The notes beneath the pieces were generated by a model, which was given only the letters and a program-made list of their open reading frames with translations, had not been told where the DNA came from and searched no databases. Both the position numbers and the translations under genes were made by a program. From assembly GCA_022425185.1 (NCBI GenBank), contig JAKMFY010000300.1:1-7845 (forward strand): a stretch of DNA of 7,845 nucleotides. The letters run 5' to 3'. Positions 1 through 5,879 of the stretch are shown one piece after another (position 1 is the first letter of the stretch; every line of letters begins with the position of its first letter). Source of the stretch: Candidatus Poseidoniaceae archaeon. GTDB lineage: Archaea; Thermoplasmatota; Poseidoniia; Poseidoniales; Poseidoniaceae.

Positions 1-1657
1 CGGCTGCCTCAAAATCAAATATATTGTCACTTATTGTCGGCGGGCGAATTCTCCAATCCTTTACCAATACGGAGTCGGATACTGTTTCATGAGCATCTGC
101 TTCAACTGGGGTTACCATGTTGTTGAATCCGTGGTGCACCCCGAACATCATGAAATCGGGGAGTCTTCCTTTCGCCCCTGAATAGAATGTCTTTGGAGTA
201 AGTCGAGATGTTGATTGAGGCTCTCCAGGAGGTTCATTTGTACGAAGATACATCATGAGACTGTTCACTTTCTCAGCGGTAATAACATCAGAAATGAGAG
301 ATAAAACGACAATTGCAACGGTATCACCAATTGGAATATCTCGGTGATATCGCCCTGTGTGAATACACAATGATTGCGGAGAAGTGGAACCTAGGCGAAC
401 GCCATGAATCTTGAACGGCGCCCTATGAGCTCCTTGTTCGAGTCGAATTTCATAGAAGTGGCCAATCATACCACGAACGAGAATTCGATCGCCCTCCACC
501 CACGTATCGTTTGGGAATTGATTTAGAACGCCGCGAAGAAATTGCATTGATTTTACCAATGGTGGGCTTAATTTTTCTTGCACCTCATACGCCGAGGACC
601 AATTCATTTGAGTTGCAATGAGCATCTCGCCTTCTCGAGATTCGTGAGGGGAACTGCACCATGAAACAAGACCTGCTAGCAAACCAGGCCGTGGGGGAAT
701 CGGTGTTCTTCTCGTCGTCCCTCTCTTTGTCATAGCCCTAAAACACAATTCTCCTTTTGTACTAAGCATGATTGGCGAAGGGACGTTTTTGTGTTCGTTC
801 AAATCATTTAGATTGCTCCATCTGCGAGCCCAGGGCCATTCGACGTCCTGCAGAAGATTGTTGGAACCGTCTCGGAGAAATCGCCTTGAAAATTTCATTC
901 TTTGCCGTGGCCTTCTACCATCCAGCCGTTCGAGTAGATCTCTTGCCCAATGATGATTGGCAAGGGGATTGAAACCTGTTTTCCTATTTTGTTCACCCAG
1001 GAGATATGATGTTTGTATCATCGAATCAAACGGAGTGATTCTATCATTCCGATTGTTCCTAAAGAAAAGATTGTAGTATCGATTCATGTATCTCCCATCC
1101 TCTCCAGACTTCCGAATCGGCTGAAATAATGCGCTTACTGCGAGAAAAATTAAAACAATATCCCAACCAATCCGATTCTCTTTATCGGTTAGAATAATCA
1201 GAAATTGTTCGATCGGAATCTGGACATTATGATGTTGCCCATCCACAAGCATACGCCCATTACTGAATGAAAGAATTGAACCATTACACATCTGAAATCC
1301 ATCTTCTAACCTTTCTTTTTCGTAACCCGAGATGCCATGACCGGATCTTAATTTCTCGATAAAAATTTCTTCTTCTTCCTCAGGGAACGGCGAATAGCGG
1401 ACAGGATCTTGTTGTGGATTCGGCAATCGAGCCCAATCAACGTCTGGAGTGTTGCTCATAAATTCCTCCAAATGTTCCCATCTACGTTTCAATGAACGGA
1501 TTGGGCCCCCGAGTGCCTTGGCCATTTGCCTATGTACACCAAAGTCTAAATCGGGGGCCCAGTTTTTCTCGAGAGCAAGTTCTATGCATCGCTCACACAA
1601 GGGGCATTGGTTTGTTGTTTCATCTTGAAGGCATACGCCACATGAAGGTTGAACCAT
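1..1657 (-). CDS. Protein of unknown function with Cys-rich N-terminus, 3' end beyond window
   Basis: I do not recognise this gene. Reading the minus strand from the ATG at 1657 gives 552 uninterrupted codons to the window edge with no stop, so the protein is longer than 552 residues and its C-terminus is missing. Residues 6-24 hold C6-x2-C9-x8-C18-x2-C21-x2-C24, which resembles a zinc ribbon or knuckle. An acidic run follows (E93-E97), then a middle region rich in Arg, Asn and Trp (about 185-310) that suggests nucleic-acid or protein contacts. Residues 390-465 contain G-x-x-Y/F-x-I strands, then CIHTGR and a PIGDTVA segment, which look like a small beta-rich domain I cannot name. One hydrophobic stretch (163-178) is too short to call a membrane segment, and there is no signal peptide. 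The gene starts 32 nt after the threonine aldolase stop in the same direction. No clear Shine-Dalgarno site precedes the ATG; the frame stays open upstream but has no better start nearby. Coding status is well supported; function is unknown. Confidence 0.85.
   Translation of the reverse strand, partial: MVQPSCGVCLQDETTNQCPLCERCIELALEKNWAPDLDFGVHRQMAKALGGPIRSLKRRWEHLEEFMSNTPDVDWARLPNPQQDPVRYSPFPEEEEEIFIEKLRSGHGISGYEKERLEDGFQMCNGSILSFSNGRMLVDGQHHNVQIPIEQFLIILTDKENRIGWDIVLIFLAVSALFQPIRKSGEDGRYMNRYYNLFFRNNRNDRITPFDSMIQTSYLLGEQNRKTGFNPLANHHWARDLLERLDGRRPRQRMKFSRRFLRDGSNNLLQDVEWPWARRWSNLNDLNEHKNVPSPIMLSTKGELCFRAMTKRGTTRRTPIPPRPGLLAGLVSWCSSPHESREGEMLIATQMNWSSAYEVQEKLSPPLVKSMQFLRGVLNQFPNDTWVEGDRILVRGMIGHFYEIRLEQGAHRAPFKIHGVRLGSTSPQSLCIHTGRYHRDIPIGDTVAIVVLSLISDVITAEKVNSLMMYLRTNEPPGEPQSTSRLTPKTFYSGAKGRLPDFMMFGVHHGFNNMVTPVEADAHETVSDSVLVKDWRIRPPTISDNIFDFEAA
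1502..1561. repeat. GC-rich inverted repeat inside the first gene
   Basis: TGGGCCCCCGA at 1502-1512 and TCGGGGGCCCA at 1551-1561 are perfect 11-nt inverted copies separated by 38 nt. Transcribed, they could form a strong stem about 95 to 155 nt downstream of the start codon of the unknown gene. The arms encode W-A-P-D and L-G-G-P segments, so the repeat may be a by-product of coding. It stands out against the moderate GC of its surroundings. Confidence 0.45.
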
Positions 1658-1678
1658 GTAATCTATCGATTCCCAGAG

Positions 1679-1686
1679 ATTAAAAA
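1679..1686 (-). promoter_or_regulatory. Weak TATA-like element before the unknown gene
   Basis: The minus strand reads TTTTTAAT here, centred about 26 nt before the ATG at 1657. That is the spacing expected for an archaeal TATA box driving a leaderless transcript, and no Shine-Dalgarno site precedes this ATG. There is no convincing BRE upstream, and the element overlaps the spacer next to the threonine aldolase stop. The same T-run could instead act as a weak archaeal terminator for the upstream genes. This is a suggestion only. Confidence 0.2.
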
Positions 1687-1689
1687 CGT

Positions 1690-2778
1690 TCAGCGAAGTG
1701 TTTCCAAAGCTGTTACGACGTCACTCACGTCTTCATCTGTAATGTGGAGGTGTGTTACGAGTCGACAGTGTGTCGGCGATATATCGAACATATCGATTCC
1801 CTGCTTACCCATGTGTTCTGCAACTTGTGATGCTGTATAGCCATCTGCTGAAAAATAAACCATATTGGTTTGAACCGCATCAAGGTCGACATGTACATGA
1901 GGCATTTCGTCAATGGCAGTGGCTAAATTCATCGCTCTGCGATGATCATCCACCATCCTATCGACGTGATGTTCAACTGCATAAATTCCTGCTGCAGCGA
2001 GGATACCTGATTGCCTCATGCCTCCTCCAAACATTTTCCTCCATCGATGTGCCTGATCAATGAAATCTTGAGAGCCAACGAGCACTGAACCTACTGGAGC
2101 CCCAAGACCTTTCGAAAGGCAAATGGAAACTGAGTCATAATGTTCGGTCATGCGTGGTAATTCAACACCTGTAGCAATAGAAGCGTTGAAGATTCGGGCA
2201 CCATCGATGTGCGTCCCACAATTATGATCATTCGCTACGGTTGCAATTTCATCAAGAATGGATTGCTCATAGCATGTACCTCCACCTCTATTCGCTGTAT
2301 TCTCAACACAAACAAGACGGCCGTCTGGATAATGAGATTGTGAACCAGCTTGTTTTCTTATTGCGCCTGAAACCAATTCAGGAGTAAGCATACCATACTT
2401 CCCTTCTGGTAACGCTATGCTTGAGCCGCATAGAGCCGCATACCCTCCACCCTCGTAGAGATAGATATGGCTGTAGCGTTCAGTAACAATTTCGTCGCCA
2501 GGAACTGTATGTGTTTTCAGAGCCACTGCATTTGACATCGTACCAGATGGAACGAAGAGACCTGCTTCCTTTCCACAGCGTTTGGCAACAAGTTCTTCCA
2601 ACCGTTGAACCGTTGGGTCGTCACCCAACACATCGTCACCAACTTCCGCAGTTGCCATAGCATCTCGCATAGCCATTGTGGGTTGTGTCACCGTATCCGA
2701 CCGAAGGTCGATACGGCTTGAGGAATGGTCTCGCATGGATGTGCTAACAAGCATCCCATGTTCAAAGAATCGACTCAA
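1690..2778 (-). CDS. ltaE: Low-specificity L-threonine aldolase (PLP-dependent)
   Basis: Cytosolic fold-type I PLP enzyme that cleaves L-threonine or L-allo-threonine to glycine and acetaldehyde. Family hallmarks in order: [12 protein letters not shown] (23-34), [12 protein letters not shown] (46-57), the FVPSGTMSN cofactor loop (75-83), H104 in the ring-stacking position, HIDGARIFN (190-198) with D192 for the pyridine nitrogen, the PLP lysine K223 in [28 protein letters not shown] (251-267), TNMVYF (304-309) and [10 protein letters not shown] (338-347). The usual ENTHN signature reads ENTAN (159-163), so its His is replaced by Ala162. The longest frame begins at TTG 2778, whose TTGA overlaps the stop of pth2 by 4 nt. 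ATG codons at 2754 and 2736 are equally plausible; the latter gives 348 residues and starts closest to the conserved region, as usual for this family. None has a well-placed Shine-Dalgarno site. The family is certain; the start and exact stereospecificity are not. Confidence 0.95.
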   Translation of the reverse strand: MSRFFEHGMLVSTSMRDHSSSRIDLRSDTVTQPTMAMRDAMATAEVGDDVLGDDPTVQRLEELVAKRCGKEAGLFVPSGTMSNAVALKTHTVPGDEIVTERYSHIYLYEGGGYAALCGSSIALPEGKYGMLTPELVSGAIRKQAGSQSHYPDGRLVCVENTANRGGGTCYEQSILDEIATVANDHNCGTHIDGARIFNASIATGVELPRMTEHYDSVSICLSKGLGAPVGSVLVGSQDFIDQAHRWRKMFGGGMRQSGILAAAGIYAVEHHVDRMVDDHRRAMNLATAIDEMPHVHVDLDAVQTNMVYFSADGYTASQVAEHMGKQGIDMFDISPTHCRLVTHLHITDEDVSDVVTALETLR

Positions 2779-3194
2779 AGAAGTTTCAAATCACCTGTAA
2801 TTATCTCAACATCTTCATCTCTACAAGGTCCCAAAGCCAGCACAGTAAACGATCCTGCAGGAATTTGAGTGTGTCCAGCATCATGGATTTTATTTACAAT
2901 AATCCCATTCTTTTTTGCATCAGACGATAGTTGGTCTAGATGGTGTGCTGAATCTCCTTTTACGCAAATTTTCTTCTGCCCAGTCTTGAACCATGCATCG
3001 AGAAGAGATGGGTCTTGCTCACCACATGCAAGTGTTGCCTTCACTGCTGCATGTGCGACTTGAGCAGCAATTTTTCCCTTACCCATTTTGAGTTCATGGT
3101 TCACGACGAAGACCATTTTTAACTTCTCATTAAGAGACAAACTCCTGAGAGGCCTAGGTGCTGTCAAACGATGAATGAAACTTCGTAATCCCAT
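2775..3194 (-). CDS. pth2: Archaeal/eukaryotic-type peptidyl-tRNA hydrolase Pth2
   Basis: Hydrolyses the ester bond of peptidyl-tRNA released prematurely from ribosomes, recycling tRNA in the cytosol. Pth2 motifs are all present: [19 protein letters not shown] (27-45) with the lysine-rich MGKGK loop, AHAAV (47-51), W68 and GQKKICVKG (72-80), [20 protein letters not shown] (104-123), and the C-terminal TGDLKLL (133-139). The catalytic region is complete and typical. About 26 extra residues precede it, rich in Arg and Leu, whereas most archaeal Pth2 proteins are about 115-120 residues. The ATG at 3194 has a good GAGGT Shine-Dalgarno 6 nt upstream, so the extension is probably real; the alternative ATG at 3116 has none. 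The gene follows a Pth2 paralog by 9 nt, and its Shine-Dalgarno site overlaps that gene's stop codon, suggesting translational coupling. Its own stop overlaps the possible TTG start of the threonine aldolase. Confidence 0.96.
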   Translation of the reverse strand: MGLRSFIHRLTAPRPLRSLSLNEKLKMVFVVNHELKMGKGKIAAQVAHAAVKATLACGEQDPSLLDAWFKTGQKKICVKGDSAHHLDQLSSDAKKNGIIVNKIHDAGHTQIPAGSFTVLALGPCRDEDVEIITGDLKLL

Positions 3195-3200
3195 GCTTTT

Positions 3201-3205
3201 ACCTC
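3201..3205 (-). promoter_or_regulatory. Ribosome binding site of pth2
   Basis: The minus strand reads GAGGT, 6 nt before the ATG at 3194. It overlaps the TGA stop of the upstream paralog (3204-3206). It decides for the longer form of Pth2 with its N-terminal extension and implies coupling between the two paralogs. Confidence 0.65.
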
Positions 3206-3575
3206 AATCGTAGGTCTTGAGTTCAGAAAAAAGGTGGTCCATTGTATGGCGAGGCGCTGGCCCTACACCGAGAACCGTAACGGTTCCTGGAGCAACTTCT
3301 GTCAATCCTGCATCTTCGATAAGTGAATATGGCAATGAAGCTTCTTTGACTAAGCCAAGGAAATACATCAGATCTTCTTCATCATCAACGGACAAGCAGA
3401 TTTTCCTTGAAGCGGTTTCTTGCCATCGTTGAACCATTCGGGAGTGAGTTTTTTTCGCTTGCTTGAGAGAGCCGATTGCTGCATGAGCACATTGTACTGC
3501 AAGTTTTCCTGCTGACAATTCTAAATCAGCACGGCAGAGAAAAGCCATCGTTGGAGGTTCAGACAATGCTGACAT
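3204..3575 (-). CDS. Divergent Pth2-family paralog
   Basis: A 123-residue protein with the whole Pth2 fold pattern but altered active-site motifs. Aligned by eye with the neighbouring Pth2, MAFLCRADLELSAGKLAVQ (10-28) replaces the MGKGK region, so the first lysine of the loop is lost and only the second GK lysine (K24) remains. CAHAAIGS (29-36) is kept, GQKKI becomes ASRKI (56-60), DAGHTQ becomes DAGLTE (88-93), and the final TGDLKLL becomes FSELKTYD. The stretch APGTVTVLGVGP (95-106) is fully Pth2-like. Activity as a peptidyl-tRNA hydrolase is uncertain; it may act on another ester or amide, bind tRNA without catalysis, or pair with the canonical enzyme, since Pth2 proteins form dimers. The ATG at 3575 is chosen because GAGAGG lies 6 nt upstream. 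A longer frame from 3659 would run deep inside the upstream membrane-protein gene; ATG 3548 is a shorter alternative. The start overlaps the upstream gene by 17 nt. Confidence 0.88.
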   Translation of the reverse strand: MSALSEPPTMAFLCRADLELSAGKLAVQCAHAAIGSLKQAKKTHSRMVQRWQETASRKICLSVDDEEDLMYFLGLVKEASLPYSLIEDAGLTEVAPGTVTVLGVGPAPRHTMDHLFSELKTYD

Positions 3576-4224
3576 GTTGATCCTCTCGAACAATTCTTTG
3601 CTGGGAAGGTGTTTGAAGAGAAAGAATTTGTTCAAACCAGGCTCCACACCAAACTGCAAAGAACATATTCCCCATCATGTGGAGAGCATCAAATGGAATT
3701 CCGTTGAATAAGTAGAGGACATATTCCAGAGTTGACATTGAACCGTCAAGAATTGAAAGTGAGACAATCATGCTGAACAGGGGAACGCTCCAAATTGCAG
3801 CAAATGAAAGACGCTTCATCGAAAGATTTCCATCGTCATCATGGACCGAAAACACTGCACTTACGCCAGCGACACTCGACCAAGCAAGAACTTGGAAGAG
3901 AGTCCACCACCCATCACCAAGGACTGCGTTACTGGATACAGTAACAAGAATGACAAAGGCAATACTGCGCTGAAGACCATACTTCGAGGCGACCATTATT
4001 ACGAGAATTGTTACTGGCATGATGTTTGGGAGACCAACCAGTACTATTCGAGACCCAGACGCGATAATAGCAAGGAGGAATAGCGACCATAGCCACCCCT
4101 TCTGCTGGTTTTTTGGACGCATTAATAGCCAAATAGCCGAGGCGAAAAGAACCGAATTGATAACGAGTAAACCAAGTGATGAAACTTGAGGCCCATGTGT
4201 ACCAAGTCCGCTCAGCATGAACAT
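3559..4224 (-). CDS. Predicted ECF transporter substrate-binding (S) component
   Basis: A 221-residue integral membrane protein with six or seven hydrophobic helices (about 15-35, 43-62, 66-81, 87-102, 107-125, 139-159 and 178-200). The pattern SRIVLVGLPNIMPVTILVI (58-76), then SSNAVLGDGWWTLFQVLAW (97-115), then GIPFDALHMMGNMFFA (175-190) matches the ECF S-component family in which R, PN-x-x-PV, SN-x-x-x-G-x-GWT, W and FD-x-x-H-x-x-x-N recur. S components bind a vitamin or related micronutrient in the membrane and are energised by the shared EcfT and EcfA proteins, none of which is in this window. The substrate cannot be read from the sequence. The gene starts 32 nt after a protein ending in a transcobalamin-like DUF4430 domain, which hints at cobalamin or a related corrinoid. 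No strong Shine-Dalgarno site is visible; ATG 4218 is an alternative start. The C-terminal tail (201-221) is hydrophilic. Confidence 0.75.
   Translation of the reverse strand: MFMLSGLGTHGPQVSSLGLLVINSVLFASAIWLLMRPKNQQKGWLWSLFLLAIIASGSRIVLVGLPNIMPVTILVIMVASKYGLQRSIAFVILVTVSSNAVLGDGWWTLFQVLAWSSVAGVSAVFSVHDDDGNLSMKRLSFAAIWSVPLFSMIVSLSILDGSMSTLEYVLYLFNGIPFDALHMMGNMFFAVWCGAWFEQILSLQTPSQQRIVREDQHVSIV
3582..3587 (-). promoter_or_regulatory. Ribosome binding site of the Pth2 paralog
   Basis: The minus strand reads GAGAGG, 6 nt before the ATG at 3575, and sits inside the 3' end of the ECF S-component gene. It is the main reason for choosing 3575 over the longer frame from 3659 or the ATG at 3548. Confidence 0.65.
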
Positions 4225-4256
4225 TCCAGAAGTCGGTTAGCCTTGAGTGTTCCCGC

Positions 4257-5879
4257 TTAGGCTGGTCTCCAACGGAGAATTGAGTCTGAATCTATCGTTG
4301 TATCAACAATACCTGTATTCGACCTTGAACCATCGATAGTAAATTCCCACCCATCGCCTTCTGTTCCGTTGAAGGAAAGTAGATACAGACCAAGGTATTG
4401 ATCTTCATATTCTGTTGAAATGCCAAGTGAAAGAGTTGCAGCCTGCGTCAATTCATAGACGTTTGAATGCCCACTAAGACCGCCAATAACGTTCTCTGTT
4501 CCGTCAATTTCTATGACAACAATTTGTGTATCCCTCCATTCTTCTGGCCATTCTATATCCCATGCAGCCTCTGTATCTGATTCAGCAAGCGTTGGCCATT
4601 TAGCAGATATCTCTGGCACCGCAGCTACGGTAAATAAAAGAAGAAACAACGTGAGAGCCTTCCATAACTTCGGTTTGTTATCTGTTGCAAAGAAAAGGCA
4701 ACAAAGCAGATATGATAAAAGAAGAAGAACGTAATGAAGTGCTTCGGTTAACGAAAACGTTGATTCTTGCTCAATCGTTTCATCGCTATCGAAAACCGTT
4801 ACTTGCAACAAGCCCATATCATTACCAAGCGCCATTGCAGTCGAAGAAAATCCAGGTGCTGCAGTTGTGTAGGAATCGAAAGAAGTCGTATGCATTCTTT
4901 GCAGAGAGGTTCGATTAAACACGCCCCATCCTCCATTTGGTGTGTTTGAAGGAACCCAAATTTCGATAGAATCATTCATGAGAGTTCGCATAGACATTTC
5001 TCCATTTGAATGAAACGAACTTCTTGACTCTTCGAGACATGTAATGTTGTTACATGATAATGAAACCCATTCGTTTGAAGTTGCAAGGAAAATATGGTCC
5101 TCAAATTGAAGAGGGATAGCAGGAGAAAAACCATAGTTTCCAATTATGCTGTTATTGAGATACAATACCGAACCTGTCGCTGTTTGAAGATGTATAAGGA
5201 GTCCGTGTTGGGTTTCTATTGGAGCATGTCGAATCTTTCCGTCACCAATTGAAGAATTAGTCATCGTTCCATCTCTATTGACAGAATAGAGGACGCCCAC
5301 TTCAGTACCAACATGATATCCGCTCTCAGAGACCAGTACACCATTTCTCCAGCCCATTTCTTCGAATTCTACGCGTAAAAGTTGTGCTCCATCGTCAAGA
5401 CAGAATGTGGATAATCCTTGTCTTGTGGGAACGACAACTCGATCTCCATCAATTCCGAGTTTACCAGTGATTCCAAGAACATTCACTTCGGTTTGTTGTT
5501 CCCATACCAACTCTCCATTGGAAGGATTCAGCGCAGTTACCTTTCCATCAGCCCATGCGACGATCAAAACATCTTGCCATACGCCACAAACTCCGGATCC
5601 AGCTTCAACAAACATTAGCGGAGACATATCGTGTTGAAGAGTGGTTTCAGAGCGATACGTCCACAATTCATCCCCGGATGAGATCTCAAACGCAGATACC
5701 TGTGGGCGTTCATCCCCCATCCAAAAACCCGAGGTGCGGACAAAGACTGAATCTTCGACGAGAAGAGGTTGAGTCGTAATGTAACCGTTTTCAAATTCAT
5801 GTTCCCATGAATGGTTTGATTCGGCCTTTGCAAACGGTAAAAGAAAGAGTAGAAGCGATAAAAGAACAACACGCTTCAT
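4257..5879 (-). CDS. Secreted, membrane-anchored PQQ-like beta-propeller with C-terminal DUF4430-like domain
   Basis: A 540-residue surface protein. Residues 1-19 form a signal peptide (KR, a leucine-rich core, then AKA). Residues about 25-370 carry PQQ-like propeller repeats, clearest at VSAFEISSGDELWTY (61-75) and VTALNPSNGELVWE (114-127), with weaker ones near 156-173 and 197-206. NxS/T sequons (N22, N208, N242, N278, N302, N322, N504) and a C276/C281 pair fit exposure outside the cell. Two hydrophobic helices (about 381-399 and 408-426) flank the short basic loop DNKPKLWK, so both the propeller and the C-terminal domain should face outward. Residues 451-540 look like DUF4430, the domain related to the transcobalamin C-terminal beta domain: LLSFNGTEGDGWEFTIDG (500-517), NTGI (521-524), DSDSILRWR (530-538). 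I infer capture of a ligand for the ECF S component encoded next. The start overlaps the gatE stop as ATGA and has AGAGG 8 nt upstream. The propeller and topology are firm; the DUF4430 call is by eye. Confidence 0.85.
   Translation of the reverse strand: MKRVVLLSLLLFLLPFAKAESNHSWEHEFENGYITTQPLLVEDSVFVRTSGFWMGDERPQVSAFEISSGDELWTYRSETTLQHDMSPLMFVEAGSGVCGVWQDVLIVAWADGKVTALNPSNGELVWEQQTEVNVLGITGKLGIDGDRVVVPTRQGLSTFCLDDGAQLLRVEFEEMGWRNGVLVSESGYHVGTEVGVLYSVNRDGTMTNSSIGDGKIRHAPIETQHGLLIHLQTATGSVLYLNNSIIGNYGFSPAIPLQFEDHIFLATSNEWVSLSCNNITCLEESRSSFHSNGEMSMRTLMNDSIEIWVPSNTPNGGWGVFNRTSLQRMHTTSFDSYTTAAPGFSSTAMALGNDMGLLQVTVFDSDETIEQESTFSLTEALHYVLLLLSYLLCCLFFATDNKPKLWKALTLFLLLFTVAAVPEISAKWPTLAESDTEAAWDIEWPEEWRDTQIVVIEIDGTENVIGGLSGHSNVYELTQAATLSLGISTEYEDQYLGLYLLSFNGTEGDGWEFTIDGSRSNTGIVDTTIDSDSILRWRPA

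Noticed and set aside
768..972. Two short plus-strand frames in the first kilobase
   Set aside because: They are antisense to the long open minus-strand gene, and their composition looks like a shadow of it.
1..1657. Region as a non-coding or pseudogene stretch
   Set aside because: One minus-strand frame is open for 552 codons with no stop and no frameshift, so it is coding; the stop simply lies beyond the window.
1752..2063. 103-codon plus-strand frame
   Set aside because: It lies wholly antisense to the threonine aldolase, whose family motifs are intact, and its translation resembles no known family.
3576..3659. Longer N-terminus for the Pth2 paralog from ATG 3659
   Set aside because: It would overlap the ECF S-component gene by about 100 nt and add residues with no Pth2 similarity, whereas ATG 3575 has a well-spaced GAGAGG site.
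3559..4132. Other short frames on both strands within the ECF S-component gene
   Set aside because: All overlap the membrane-protein frame, lack hydrophobic pattern or motifs, and have no upstream ribosome site.
4225..4256. Possible cobalamin riboswitch or promoter before the ECF S component
   Set aside because: The spacer is only 32 nt, far too short for a B12 riboswitch, and has no AT-rich TATA-like element.
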